NCBI GenBank assembly: GCA_949316235.1
Contig: OX438747.1
Location: 25,548,618 to 25,612,617, forward strand
Direction of reading: 5' to 3'
Source: Oegoconia quadripuncta
Lineage: Eukaryota; Arthropoda; Insecta; Lepidoptera; Autostichidae
Length of the DNA stretch: 64,000 nt
Below, piece after piece: positions 40,921 to 52,024 of the stretch. Below the pieces are notes generated by a model. The model was not told the DNA's origin. It saw only the letters and a program-made list of their open reading frames with translations, and did not search any database. Every line of letters begins with the position of its first letter. The first letter of the stretch is position 1. A program made the translations under genes and the position numbers.

Positions 40921-41240
40921 TAAGCGTATTTTTAGGGAATATACGAGGCCTCCCCAAACCACATCTATTCGCAGGAATACATTATGGCGGTCAACGTGGT
41001 AACGATCCCAACATATCATTTCATTGTAAGATCACTCAACTCACCAAATTACTGTAATTGCCAAAGTTAACCCGACGAAATGTCAACGACTTGCCAAAAT
41101 TGAGGAAACTTGATTTGTCTTTTGAATAATGACCCCAAGGAAGAAGCAAATGATTTTATTCTCTATGGATATAGAGGTTCTGATCTGTATGGAAGTAGGA
41201 GGTTTTGAAAATTTTAAACTACTTTTTAAGTTTATTTAAG
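40921..41240. other. Unassigned
   Basis: A 36-codon frame from ATG 41129 (MTPRKKQMILFSMDIE) ends in TAA just before the acceptor-like site at 41239. Confidence 0.3.
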
Positions 41241-41386
41241 TGACGATGCAAACATCAAATATACAATCGTATCAAGGGGTTGTAATTTTTATACAATCTG
41301 GACTACCAAGGAAGCATGACGCATATGAACAATGGAACGAGAACCCCACTGACGGAAAGGTGATTCATTATGACCGTTCATACCAG
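41241..41386 (+). CDS. Candidate isolated exon, unknown product
   Basis: Bounded by an AG after a T-rich run (41221-41240) and by a consensus donor CAG|GTAAGC (GT at 41387). It holds 48 open codons including QGVVIFIQSGLPRKHDAYEQ and WNENPTDGKVIHYDRSY, more protein-like than neighbouring frames. I recognise no family. It could be an exon of a plus-strand gene, an eroded retrocopy, or chance. Confidence 0.2.
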
Positions 41387-41486
41387 GTAAGCCTTGTATT
41401 AAAACGAACTCATTGCATTAAGCTGAACTCAATAAGTTCAGCTTTACCTCATACTTGAGATGTTGATCTTGAGATCGGCACAGACC

Positions 41487-41695
41487 GGGGGGTGTACTCT
41501 CTTACGAAAATAGCTTCGGACGGCCGTAACTTCGGACTTTTTCTTTTGCAGTTTGCTGTGTCAAATTATAAACCAATCGTCATTATTTTATTTTTGTTGT
41601 ATATAGTTGGACATCACAAGTTAGTACGGGACGCAAGGAACATCTGAAGTTATGCAAATAAAGGAAGCTATTTTCGTTGGAGAGTAGACCCCCTG
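41487..41695. mobile_element. MITE-3, about 210 bp
   Basis: The left end ggggggtgtactctcttacg..aaaatagcttc (41487-41517) and the inverse of the right end (41663-41695) match except at about four positions. No frame. Confidence 0.55.
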
Positions 41696-42143
41696 ACAAA
41701 TTAACCCCAAGACTGCTAAAGGGTTTGTAAGCTTTACCATCTAACAAAATTCCCCCTGATCACTTTTGAATTCTACTTGTTGTAAATCTTTCATCATAAA
41801 TTTCCAGAGCAACCGGTTACAAGTAACTTCTCGCGACCTTTATCAGGCCAGCTATACTCCAAAACTGTTATGCTCCAACGACCATCATTCCTACGCGCTG
41901 TATATCTGTGCTAAGTGAGTATGTGATTAACCTCTTTCTTGAAATTGGTCCTGCCTAATTGGATCACTTGTCTTAGGTCATGTACTCAATGTCATAGGTA
42001 GACATATGCGAGGAGTGCGAGCGCGATACATCGCCAAATGTGCAAGTAAATTCTGATATTAATTAGTTCCACGATTATCTGTTCCATGTCTGTATTCTTG
42101 CTCACTGTCCCCTACGGACATCGCCAACCAGAGATATTATGTA
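41696..42143. other. No recognised feature
   Basis: Unassigned. Confidence 0.35.
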
Positions 42144-42561
42144 TTAGGTCCTTACCTATGAAATTGGCGTTTTGTATGAAGAATTTCATTAAGACTGTTT
42201 TCTCCATACAAACATTTTAGATTTTTTTTGGAAACGGCAAATCCAAATTTAGCTAAATTTTGTGTGTATTATCGGATAACATTAAGTTAAGGCAGCGTTA
42301 ATTTTTAAAAGTAACCGCTTTATAAAAGTTTCAGCGAATCTAGGAAATGATTATGGGAAGCACAAGAAAAGAGCTCTGTTCAAATTTTTTTTATTATGTG
42401 ATTTAGTCCAGAAATTAAAAAAAATGTCATGTGAAACCATGAAATAATATTCCATTTTCCAAATAAAAAACAAATTTGGATATAGCTTTGAAAATCGCAG
42501 GCATTGGTACATAATGATTAACGAAGAAAAAAATACTCCAATTTCATAGGTAAAGACCGAA
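42144..42561 (+). mobile_element. MITE-1, copy 2
   Basis: Left TTAGGTCCTTACC, right GGTAAAGACCGAA, flanked by TA on both sides. Confidence 0.85.
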
Positions 42562-42569
42562 TATTAAGG

Positions 42570-42652
42570 TCGCCAAATTGTTCGTTATACTTCTACCACT
42601 ATCTGTGTAGGTAACTGTATTTTCTTTTCTGTTGTGATAAAATCTATTTGTA
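42570..42652 (+). mobile_element. NLR-g 3' end
   Basis: 'aaggtcgccaaattgttcg', 'ctgtattttcttttctgttg', then (ttgta)n leading into the pentamer array. Confidence 0.6.
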
Positions 42653-42778
42653 TTGTATTGTAATGTGTTGCGTTTTGTTGTGTTGTGTAGTGTTGCGTTG
42701 CGTTGCGTTGCGTTGCGTTGCGTTGCGTTGCGTTGCGTTGCATTGTGTTGTGTTGTATTGTGTTGTGTTCTATTGTAT
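42653..42778. repeat. (TTGCG)n pentamer array
   Basis: About 11 ttgcg units within a longer array of ttgtg/ttgta variants, grown from the NLR-g tail. It is not the insect telomere unit TTAGG. Frames over it are artefacts. Confidence 0.9.
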
Positions 42779-43041
42779 AACTTCTGCATCCTGTCTGTGA
42801 TTTGTGGGACTGTCCGTATGTGTGCATCTCTGGTCTCAACGCAGAAACAGTGCACGAGGAGATCGATGACGTTATCGTGAATCAATGATGTTGTGTTATA
42901 TTGTATAACCATGGAATGATCGAAGGATGGGTTTTCTTTGGCTGGAAACTTCTGCATCCTATCTGTGATTTGTGGGACTGTCCGTAGGTGTGCATCAATG
43001 GTCTCAACGCAGAAACGGTGACGTCATCGTAAATCAACAGG
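42779..43041. repeat. About 166-bp-period direct duplication
   Basis: 'acttctgcatcctgtctgtg' (42780) recurs as 'acttctgcatcctatctgtg' (42946). 'ggtctcaacgcagaaac' is likewise repeated, with deletions in the second copy. Confidence 0.85.
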
Positions 43042-43310
43042 TGTACTGAAATGATTATGATCATTGCATACATTTGTTCAACCCATAGACATAAAAATAG
43101 TAGCAGACCATACATAGACATGCCAAAATTGATGCGTGCCCCATACTTAGATACGTGATTTTAGATTGGGTATTACAACCGATTTCTAGACGTATCATCA
43201 TGTCATAAAGCGTAAACGTAGCTAATTAACGTTCAATGAGAAAGTGTGGAAACTAGCTAGGCTGTTTAATCCATAAATTCGATATTTTCCTAGTATTGTA
43301 AGACTGTAAT

Positions 43311-43475
43311 GATGATTTCCCTTTCCGAAGCGGTGGTAGCTTGGACAAACTGATTGACCGAAAAATGCTTAGGCCCTATTTTTATTTCCAATAGATTTAA
43401 ATTGACATTCAACAAATGATATCATGTATCTTACGTTGAAATAAATGCTTGAAGTTTGAAGTTTTGAAGTTTCAA
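43311..43475 (+). mobile_element. NLR-h 3' end
   Basis: 'ccctttccgaagcggtggta' to a tttgaag-repeat end. Confidence 0.7.
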
Positions 43476-43893
43476 GTAAGTCTGTGGTCAGATTTCTATT
43501 ACAAATCGTTACGGCACCTCTTCATGGCGTATGTGCACTGTATAACTCCAATTCGCATCCACTTGTCGACTAATTACATTAGTACATTACACTGGCGAAT
43601 TGTGTAATCAAGTCGGCTAAGTGAATTAAAAGGTCACCAGCAATTGTACAGGAATTCGTTTGAGGGCCACACGTGACCTGGGATGAGTCATGATGCACTG
43701 CCCGGCTGCAAATCTTTACTTGATGGTACCTGAGTCTGCCTGATGGCTAAGCAGCAGAAGATAGACGCTATTATAACAAAGTTGAAGTACCTATAAAGGG
43801 TGAGTTTGAATTCGTGTAATTCCTATTAACTGATGACGCCGCTCTTGAGATGGTTTATTCCGTCCAGTGGCGCCCCGCATTGGAAAAATTCAG
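43476..43893. other. No recognised feature
   Basis: Unassigned. Confidence 0.35.
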
Positions 43894-44224
43894 GTTTTTT
43901 TTATGCACGACGGGTTCTTACTTGACCTTCACACCTGGTGTTAAGTGAAGACGAGGTCGAAGGTGGAAGCGTACTGACCCGGAAACCCCAACACAATTGG
44001 GGGACTGGCTATCTTATCTCTGACAACCGGAACACAACAATGCTATTAACATTGCTGCTTGGCGGAAGATTTAGATAAGATGGTAGTAGCTAGCCAGGCG
44101 GACATTTTAAAATGCCCTACTACCAACCAAACCGAGTACTTAAACATGTACCCCGCTGGGGATCGAACCCGCGACCTCCGAATCGTAAACCCAATGTTGT
44201 TTACATTGAGCCACGGAGGGGTTA
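43894..44224 (-). mobile_element. SINE-B, full length
   Basis: Antisense, T-tract (43895-43902) to 'gccacggaggggttaa'. Intact B box on the minus strand. Confidence 0.9.
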
Positions 44225-44263
44225 ATTACTTGCGCCACGTGTACTTCTTTTACTGTACACGAC

Positions 44264-44555
44264 GATATAATTTCTTATACTGAGTTGTCACCGCAAAGCT
44301 TCCTTGGTAAAGGACAATGAAGCAAACACCAATATCACTTTACTGCTAATTAATAGTGAACCACAAGGTGACGATCAAGACATAGACAGTGAATTCCATT
44401 GTACTGACACATATGGTGAAACCGTTAATGAATGGAAAGCAGAGATTACTGTAGCCGTGGAAATGGGCTTCCATTCACACGCTCAATGGGTGTCAGGTGT
44501 TATCTGTACGCTCCGGTATCCCTGCACTAGACATTCAATGATAGAGTTACTTTGA
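44264..44555 (+). other. Unassigned open frame
   Basis: About 95 codons without a stop, including NTNITLLLINSEPQGDDQDI and HCTDTYGETVNEWKAEITVA. Acidic and not SINE-derived, but no start context and no recognised family. Confidence 0.2.
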
Positions 44556-44689
44556 AGTATTGCTAAATAAGCTTTGTCGGAATTTTAATCGTGAAAAATG
44601 TCATATAATCAGATACGTGTATTATAGTGTATAACTGTAGTGCTTATGACTGCTGATTTAAGAGGACTTATTCGGTCCAAAATTCATGG

Positions 44690-44965
44690 GCACGCGATTT
44701 GGTTGGCGGGAGTTTGGTTGGTGGTAAGGCATTTTAAACTAATTAATTATTTAATTATAATAATTTTTTAATTCATTTATTATTATTATTCAAACAAACA
44801 AACATCCAAACTTTCGAAATTATAATAGGCCTTTGCCCAGCAGTGGGACACTGGGCTTTTAATAATAATAATTATCATTCGTTTCCACCTTCAGCCTCAT
44901 ATTCACTTAACATCCGGTCTGATTGAGGGTCAAGTACTATCCCGTTGTGCATTAAAAAAAAACAT
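44690..44965 (+). mobile_element. SINE-B scraps and an RTE tail scrap
   Basis: 'tttggttggtggtaaggcat' at about 44710, 'cctttgcccagcagtgggac' (RTE-type end) at 44830, and a SINE-B 3' end with A-tail at 44878-44965. Confidence 0.55.
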
Positions 44966-45022
44966 TTATTAGGTAACCTTATTTAAGAGAGCCACGATGA
45001 GGGTGGCATATCAAAAACACCC

Positions 45023-45234
45023 TCTTTTTTTATGCACAACGGGTTGGTACTTGACCTCAATCACACCTGATGTTAAGTGAAGATGAGGTCGAAGGTGGAA
45101 GCGTACTGACCCGTAAACCCCAACACATTTGAGGGACTGGCTATCCTATCTCTGACAACCGGACCACAACGATGCTATTAACATTGCTGCTTGGCGGTAG
45201 ATTTAGATAAAATGATGTTAGCAAGCCAGGCGGA
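45023..45234 (-). mobile_element. SINE-B 3' two-thirds
   Basis: T-tract to 'aagccaggcgga'; the head is missing. Confidence 0.82.
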
Positions 45235-45577
45235 CTAAAAATTATGATAAAAAAAGAAGGAAACAAGAAAGTTACACCTACAGCTTCTTTACTCAGTGGC
45301 TCCATCCGGTTCATTGTCCACTCCACGACCTTTGCGTCAGAATACCTGACCCCCGACAAGACTACCTTTATTTTTTGTCCCGCATAAAAATATTTAAGGT
45401 TCATTAAATTTTATTTGAAGCTTATTTAGTCTCCTTATTTTCGAGCCTGTATCATACAAGAGCATATCTACAATAACTTTTTCAGCAGCCTCACACCTCC
45501 CCACTGTTGGGGGCACATGCTCACTGAGAGAGGACTCACCAGGATCTGTCAATCTGGTACGGAATGTGAATCTAATA
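45235..45577. other. No recognised feature
   Basis: Unassigned. Confidence 0.35.
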
Positions 45578-45990
45578 TTAGGTCCTTACATATGAAATTG
45601 GCGTTTTGTATGAAGAATTTCATTAAGACTGTTTTCGCCACACAAAAATTTTAGATTTTTTTTGGGGAACGGCAAATCCAAAACTTTGTGTGTATTATCG
45701 GATAACATTAAGTTAAGTATAGGCAGCATTAATTTTTAAAAGTAACCGCTTTATAAAAGTTTCAGCGAATCTAATAAATGATTATGTGAAGCACATGAAA
45801 AGAGCTCTGTTCAAATTTTTTTTATTATGAGATTTAGCCCAGAAATTAAAAAATATTTCATGTGAAACCTTGAAATAATATTCCATTTTCCAAATAAAAA
45901 ACAAATTTGGATATAGCTTTGAAAATTGCAGGAATTGGTACATATGATTAACGAAGAAAAAAAACTCCAATTTCATAGGTAAAGACCTAA
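45578..45990 (+). mobile_element. MITE-1, copy 3
   Basis: Left TTAGGTCCTTACATATG, right CATAGGTAAAGACCTAA. About 413 bp. Confidence 0.85.
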
Positions 45991-46005
45991 TTTATTATAC
46001 GAAAA

Positions 46006-46220
46006 TATAAATACGAAAGTTTGTTTGTTTGTTGCTCAATCACGGTGAAACGGCTGAACGGATTTGGATGAAATTTGGTACATAGGTAGAATAAACCCTG
46101 CATGGACTAAGACATAGGATACTTTTACTTGATAGTGAGTAGTTCCCGAGGGATAAACAAATTAAGCATAACCGCGATGAAGCTATTTTATGCAGGCGAA
46201 TCCGCGGGCGGAAAACTAGT
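46006..46220 (-). repeat. REP-M, near complete
   Basis: 'tataaatacgaaagtttg' to 'gcgggcggaaaactagt'. Confidence 0.75.
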
Positions 46221-46246
46221 AATTAATATCAGTAAAGAATATTATG

Positions 46247-46395
46247 TTTTTTTTTTATGATTGACTGGATTCGCGTTTGACCACAATCTCACCTGATGGA
46301 AAGTGACGATGTGGCCGAAGATGAAGCACGCGATCCCAGTAAATGCCTATTCACTCTGCTCTGAAGATCCCCAGGTTGTAGGATTCAGGATGTAA
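46247..46395 (-). mobile_element. NLR-a 3' UTR, antisense
   Basis: T-tract 46247-46256, then 'atgattgactggattcgcg'. Has the common bases 'gtgacgatgtggccg' where the RTE-fused copies have 'taacgatgtggtcg'. Confidence 0.7.
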
Positions 46396-46565
46396 CATTA
46401 TTTTGGCAATGAAAAGGATTTCTTAGAGTCAGAATCAGCCTCTCACCTCAATCCGAAAACGGCACACGCCCACATTTAAGCCAAAAATTTGGCACCGCCC
46501 GTGGCCCAGCGGCCATTTTGATTTTTAAAATTGTCTTTTCATAACATAACTTGTGTCAGTATTTT

Positions 46566-46896
46566 TTTAACCGCCTCCGTGGCTCATGGTAAACAACATT
46601 GGGTTTACGATTCGGAGGTCGCGAATTCGATCCCCAGCGGGATACATGTTTAAGTACTCGGTTTGGTTGGTGGTAGGGCATTTTAAATGTCCGCCTGGCT
46701 AGCTACCACCATCTTATCTAAATCTGCCGCCAAACAGCAATGTTAATAGCATTGTTGTGTTTCGGTTGTCAGAGATAAGATAGCCAGTTCCCCAAATATT
46801 TGGGTTTCCGGGTCAGTACGCTTCCACCTTCGCCCTCATCTTCACTTAACATCAGGTGTGATTCAGGTCAAGTACCAACCCATTGTGCATAAAAAA
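46566..46896 (+). mobile_element. SINE-B, full length
   Basis: 'ttaaccgcctccgtggctca' to A-tail; B box altered (AATTCGATCCC). Confidence 0.9.
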
Positions 46897-47253
46897 AGTA
46901 TTAGCAGTTTGTTTCCCATAAATAAATAAAATAAAAATAAATGGCATCATACTAAAATTCTTTTATACCTGTGTTAGCAGTAGTCCGTTTAGCACTGTTG
47001 ACAGAACTAGTAACACTTGTTATATAACAACATTTTTTTTTAATTATTACTATTTTTTTGATAATAAAATAATAACAATGGACGTCATGTGGCTGATATG
47101 ATGATGATGATAGCTTCAAAATGTAATAAACACTGCAATATTACTGCTATTTTAGTTAAATTCTGTTTTGTCTCGTTTTTTCAAACGAAGAATTTAGTAA
47201 GATAGAAAGAGATTGAATTTTAACTAAAACTGGTTTATTATATGACGACTTAT
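46897..47253. other. Unassigned, with a short RTE-type end
   Basis: 'gtcatgtggctgatatgatg' and (atg)n at 47089-47115. Confidence 0.35.
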
Positions 47254-47530
47254 TGACGACCTGTTTGGTGTAGTAGTTAGCAACTCTAGCCACTATACCA
47301 AAAGGTTGCGGGTTCGAATCCCGCTAGGGGCATATGTTTGTATGATGAATACGCACATGTGTACCCGAGTTATGGATGTTTTCTTTTATAATAAGTACTT
47401 ATTTATAGAGAAAATTTATTTATGTAGTATATCAACCAACTGGTTGTCCACAACACAAGGCCTAGATATAGTTGTTTAATGTGGAACTAGATGGCGCTGT
47501 GTGTATGTCTAAGGATATTTTATTTATTTT
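47254..47530 (+). mobile_element. SINE-A, full length
   Basis: Intact A-box region (tggtgtagtag) and B box. Lies tail to tail with the following SINE-C. Confidence 0.85.
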
Positions 47531-47544
47531 TATTTTTTAATAAT

Positions 47545-47769
47545 AATAAATAATAAATATTTCGGACACTTACACCAATCATCTAGTCCCAAACCAAGCA
47601 AAGCTTATGCTATGGATACTAGATGACGGATAAATATTTATATAAACATCCAAGACTCGGGAATAAATGTTCGTATTCATCACACAAACATGTACCCCTC
47701 GCGGGATTCGAACCCGGAACCGTTGGTTTCGCTGATAGGGTCACTATCCACTACACCAATCGGTCGTCG
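47545..47769 (-). mobile_element. SINE-C, most complete copy
   Basis: Defines SINE-C, about 225 bp. Sense head 'cgaccgattggtgtagtgga' with A box TGGTGTAGTGG and B box GGTTCGAATCC, then 'cgcgaggggtacatg', 'gaacatttattcccgag', 'catctagtatcc' and an AT-rich end. Distinct from SINE-A in the head ('agcgaaaccaacggttcc') though related in body layout. Confidence 0.8.
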
Positions 47770-48174
47770 GTCTTTATTTATATGAATATGACGCTTCATA
47801 AATCTTATATTGAATAAAGTAAATTTATCACTATGAATAAACGCCTCTTGACTTAGTGCCCCATTCCTAATCTAGTTAATATGTTGGACGTGAGTCCTTC
47901 AATGCGCCAGCGCAATCACTTCCGATCGCGTTTGATAATAGTTTATCAGTTACGTTATAATTGCGAGGTAACACCACCTCTTGCAAGGTTTGCACGCGTT
48001 GCGAAAACTTGGTGCAAAGGAATGCATTGCCTCAGACGAGACTCCCGAGAGTTGCAATGTTAACACGCATTAAATACTAATGCAATCGGAGGATTCAACT
48101 GACAGTTGAATAGGTAGGATTGTCATAATTACAAACGCGGGGTGGCGATTTTCGAACACTCGGGATGCATAATA
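47770..48174. other. No recognised feature
   Basis: Unassigned. Confidence 0.35.
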
Positions 48175-48510
48175 TTGGGTTTTTACCTATGAAATTGGAG
48201 TTTGTTTTTTATTTGGAAAATGGAATATTATTTCAAGGTTTCACATGAAATATTTTTTTAATTTCTGGGCTAATTCACGTAATAAAAATTTAACAGAGCT
48301 CTTTTCATGTGTTTCCCATAATCATAGATTCGCTGAAACTTTTATAAAGCGGTTACTTTTAAAAATTAACGCTGCCTATACTTAACTTAATGTTATCCGA
48401 TAATACACACAAAGTTTAGCAAAATTTGGATTAGCCGTTCCCAAAAAAAAATCAAAAATGTTTAATGAAATTCTTCATACAAAACGCCAATTTCATAGGT
48501 AAGGACCTAA
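48175..48510 (-). mobile_element. MITE-1, copy 4, internally deleted
   Basis: Inverted relative to the other three copies and about 80 bp shorter. Lacks the block beside its left end. TA flanks both sides. Confidence 0.85.
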
Positions 48511-48773
48511 TATTTTGCAATGACTTTCCTAGCATTAAAGTCGGGTCTTGTGCGACGTGGTTCTATGGTTCTCTATCACCTAACATGTTATTCTAACCAA
48601 ATACAGTCGTGAACTGTTTTTTGTAAATATTAAAAACCAAAAAAATCTGACAGCTATTTTGTATTTTGCGGACGCTACGTTGGATTTTTTATCATAAAAT
48701 GTATCCTATGACACTCCGGGTACCAAGGCGAATCGAACGACACCATGCACTTCGAAATCGGTCAAGTCGTTTA

Positions 48774-48866
48774 GGCAGGATACGCCAAAGGAACGAACAT
48801 ACATAGCAGGATGCGCCAAAGGAACGGACATACATAGCAGGATGCGCCAAAGGAACGGACATACAT
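48774..48866. repeat. 31-bp tandem repeat, three units
   Basis: Units at 48774, 48805 and 48836, each 'gcaggatgcgccaaaggaac' plus ggacatacata, ending in (acat)n. Confidence 0.9.
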
Positions 48867-48994
48867 ACATACATACTTTTGAAACAAGAGATGTTGTGTT
48901 AGCTTGTTCTGTTCTTTTTAGAGCAGAAGACCCGGCTTTACACATTCCGGGACACATCAAGCCTCTAGATGTCATAATAATTAAACTTCTACTA

Positions 48995-49008
48995 TGTCTG
49001 GTGATGTT
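48995..49008. repeat. Target-site duplication of NLR-d copy 2, left
   Basis: tgtctggtgatgtt, repeated exactly at 49580-49593. Confidence 0.85.
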
Positions 49009-49579
49009 TAAACCATCATAAGACCTGTCACCATGTATGGATCTGAATGTTGGGCAATGAAAGAAACTGATAAAAGTAGAAGGCATGTGGCAGAGATGAG
49101 AATGCTAAGATGGATGTGTGGTGTGACTAGAATGGATAAGATCAGGAATGAGTATATCAGAGAAAATCAAAAAGTGGCGCCAATAACAGAAAAGTTGAGG
49201 AGTAATAGGTTAGCATGGTTTGGGCACATTATGAGGAGGGATGAAAGACACGTAACAAGACGAGTGTTAAGTATGAATGTGGAGGGATACAGAGGTAGAG
49301 GAAGACCAAAGAAGGTGTGGGTAGACTGAGTGAGGAATGATATGTGTGTGAAAGGGGTGAGTACGGAGATGACGGCTGATAGAGGAGAGTGGAAGAGGAT
49401 GACATGTTGCGCCGACCCCACCCAGAGTGGGATAAGGGCAGGAAAATGATGATTGACTGGATTCGCGTTTGACCACAATCTCACCTGATGGAAAGTAACG
49501 ATGTGGTCGAAGATGAAGCACGCGATCCCAGTAAATGTCTATTCACTGGGGGAGGTTTAAGGGCAGGAAAATGATTATG
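49009..49579 (+). pseudogene. NLR-d (RTE clade) copy 2, chimeric, TSD-bounded
   Basis: Codes MYGSECWAMKETDKSR, VAEMRMLRWMCGVTRMDKIR and GRGRPKKVWVD, then a TGA (49327-49329, where copy 1 has Cys TGC), then VRNDMCVKGVSTEM and MTCCADPT. About 49447-49548 is an antisense NLR-a 3' UTR piece. After it comes 'gggggaggtttaagggcagg' and aaaatgatt, a second RTE-type end. The 14-bp duplication surrounds the whole, so it inserted as one unit. Confidence 0.88.
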
Positions 49580-49593
49580 TGTCTGGTGATGTT
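49580..49593. repeat. Target-site duplication of NLR-d copy 2, right
   Basis: Second copy of tgtctggtgatgtt. Confidence 0.85.
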
Positions 49594-50708
49594 ATGTGTC
49601 CGACTCTGTCCGTAGTTAAGCAATTCACCTTTGAGGTGCGCCCATAGTCTTCTGTGTGCACCAAACAAATAACTTTTGTGCAATAAAGTGTATTTATATA
49701 TGTATTGTCGCCATATTTGTATGCCTTGCGTTACAGATTACGTAACTCTTATGCACAGTCATTCTTATTTTATAATAATTAATTAAAAACATCATAAATT
49801 CGAAATGATTTATATCAAACAAATACAATAAAAAATTGTGTATAATGTAAAAGGGTCATTACACCAAAAACAATAGAATTGCACGTTTTAACGACGGTGG
49901 GTCGTTTATTTGGTATGTTTGTGATATCAATGACCACCCCATTTGGGATAAAATCGTGTTGTCACGGGTGATAATCATCATGATCAATAGTAGGTGATAT
50001 ACTCATTTGGTATACCTTAAAGTAAATAAACATACTGCTTGCTATATATGAGTAGTTGGTATGCGCGTGAGTGGTCACGTGGCCTCGATCGGCGGAGACT
50101 TTCTACGAGCCGGCCGGTGGCTAGGGTTGCTACCCGGTATATTAGTAAGTGCTATACAAGCGATCCGCCCCAGCTTCGCGCGATTGCAATGACTTTCAAT
50201 AAATACAATATGCAGATATTAAACACATAAGCCTTTTAGAAGAAATTGTCTATACCAGAGTGAAAACTGTATCAAAATCCGTTTAAGATGAAATATATCA
50301 GCCGAAAGACGTGCACTGCTCGACAACTTGGTAAAGATCGCGGGAAGTCGCTGGATGCGGGAAGTGCAAGACCGATCGTTGTGGAGATGAAATAATATTT
50401 CCAATTTATTTATCACATAAGGATATAAAGATATACAAATTTTGATATCAGACTAACTCAATCCGATAAAAAACTATTGTTCTCCCCTTACAAAATTATA
50501 TTGTACGGGGCGACCAAATGTTTTTTTTTTCGATTTCAAGATTGGTCCCATACCTAATGAAATTTTTATATAGAACAAGAAGGGAAAGTGCGATCAATTA
50601 GTAAATTTTAGTAAAAGGAAATCACATCAGAAACATAAATGTGAAAAAAAAAACATTTAAAAAACAACATGAAGATATTAAGAATATACGTAGTTGTCGA
50701 CTTGATTT
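49594..50708. other. No recognised gene
   Basis: A short NLR-g-like end ('tgtgcaataaagtgtattta') at 49677. 'gcgatccgccccagcttcgc' at about 50160 resembles a REP-M-like start. The rest is unassigned. Confidence 0.35.
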
Positions 50709-51180
50709 GAGACGGTTGCGGGTTCGAATCACGCGAGCGGTAAATGTTTGTGTGATGAATACGAACGACGAAAACGACGACCTGTTTGGTGTAGTGGTTA
50801 GCAACTCCGACCGCTATACCATAAGGTTGCGCGTTCGAATCCCGCTAGGGGCATATGTTTCTATGATGAATACGCACATGTGTACCCGAGTTATGGATGT
50901 TTTCATTTATAATAAGTATCTATTTATTTACAAAAAGAAAATGTATTTATGTAGTATATCAACCATTTGGTATCCACAACACAAGCCTACGGTTGCTTAC
51001 TGTGGAACTAGATGGCGCTGTGTGTATGTGTAAGGATATTTATTTATTATTATTTATCATTTATTCCCGAGTCATGGATGTCTATATAAATATTTAAGAG
51101 TTTTTATTCGTTATCTAGTATGCACAGTACAAGTGTTGCTTAGTTTGGGACTAGATGAGTGGTGTGTCTGAAATATTTAT
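50709..51180 (+). mobile_element. SINE-C split by SINE-A
   Basis: Left piece 50709-50766 (B box GGTTCGAATCAC, 'gtgtgatgaatacgaac') and right piece about 51057-51180 ('atttattcccgagtcatgg' onward) are the two halves of SINE-C. The A-box end is missing. Confidence 0.75.
50774..51056 (+). mobile_element. SINE-A nested in SINE-C
   Basis: Complete copy from 'acgacgacctgtttggtg' to the AT-rich end. Confidence 0.85.
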
Positions 51181-51885
51181 TCATTTAATGAATAGGTTGG
51201 CAACCCTGTCGGCGTGGCCGACTTCGCGGCGATCTGTTACAACACCGACCGATCGGCCATCTAAAGGCTGTTCTGTCTAGTTGTTGTATAATTTCGCCTT
51301 TTAAATTCTCCAGCTGATTCGTACAAACAAGGTGTCAGTGTTTGATGTTACGCTCGGGTGGCTCTGACGTAATTGATGTCATGTCGATAATTAAGCTAGA
51401 AGTATTTAATTATTGAAATTAATAGAGTTTCAAAATTATGTAGGATATTTGGAGTCGCTTGAGATAACTTTCATATCATTAATTAGAATAGATATTTGTG
51501 AGAAATCAGGTGAATGTAGTCCTGCATACCTTTATGAGAAGGCAGAAGATAATTCATATATTTATTGCATTACATAGCTCGGTACTCGGTTACATAGATC
51601 ATAGTTACAATAGATAAGTAAGTACTAACATAGACATGTACCTTGTCAGGCATGGCAATATGGAGGAATGGGATATCTATGTTATTAATGTCGTTTCAAT
51701 TACCAATAGTTGTAATTTTTATGAAGCTACATATGTATGTTGTAAGTTTAAAGAAAAATTCCACAGTCAATCAACAATAAATAAAGAATAACAAATTAAA
51801 AGTAAACCCTATCATATTTCAACGAATATAATAAGATGTCAATAATAATATTAATAATGTCATGCATAAATCCATTTTAGATATC
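51181..51885. other. No recognised feature
   Basis: Unassigned AT-rich DNA. Confidence 0.35.
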
Positions 51886-52024
51886 CAAAAAGGCTCGCCT
51901 TGCTGTTTATGGCGGAGTGCTGATTCCAACACTGATTTAGGAGAGTGAATGCTGGGATTGGCAGAAGAAGCACGAAAGAAAAATTAATGCAAAAGTATAT
52001 GAGTGGGGTGACTTAGAAAGATAA

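Noticed and set aside
42653..42778. Interstitial telomere repeat
   Set aside because: The unit is TTGCG/TTGTG derived from a LINE tail, not TTAGG.
42544..42957. 137-codon minus-strand frame rich in Asn, Thr and His
   Set aside because: Translation of the TTGCG/TTGTG pentamer array.
44264..44555. Host gene at the 95-codon acidic frame
   Set aside because: No start, splice or family evidence; kept only as an unassigned frame.
50641..51033. 130-codon plus-strand frame
   Set aside because: Runs through SINE-C and SINE-A; the same peptide strings appear wherever SINE-A occurs (for example 22037-22258).
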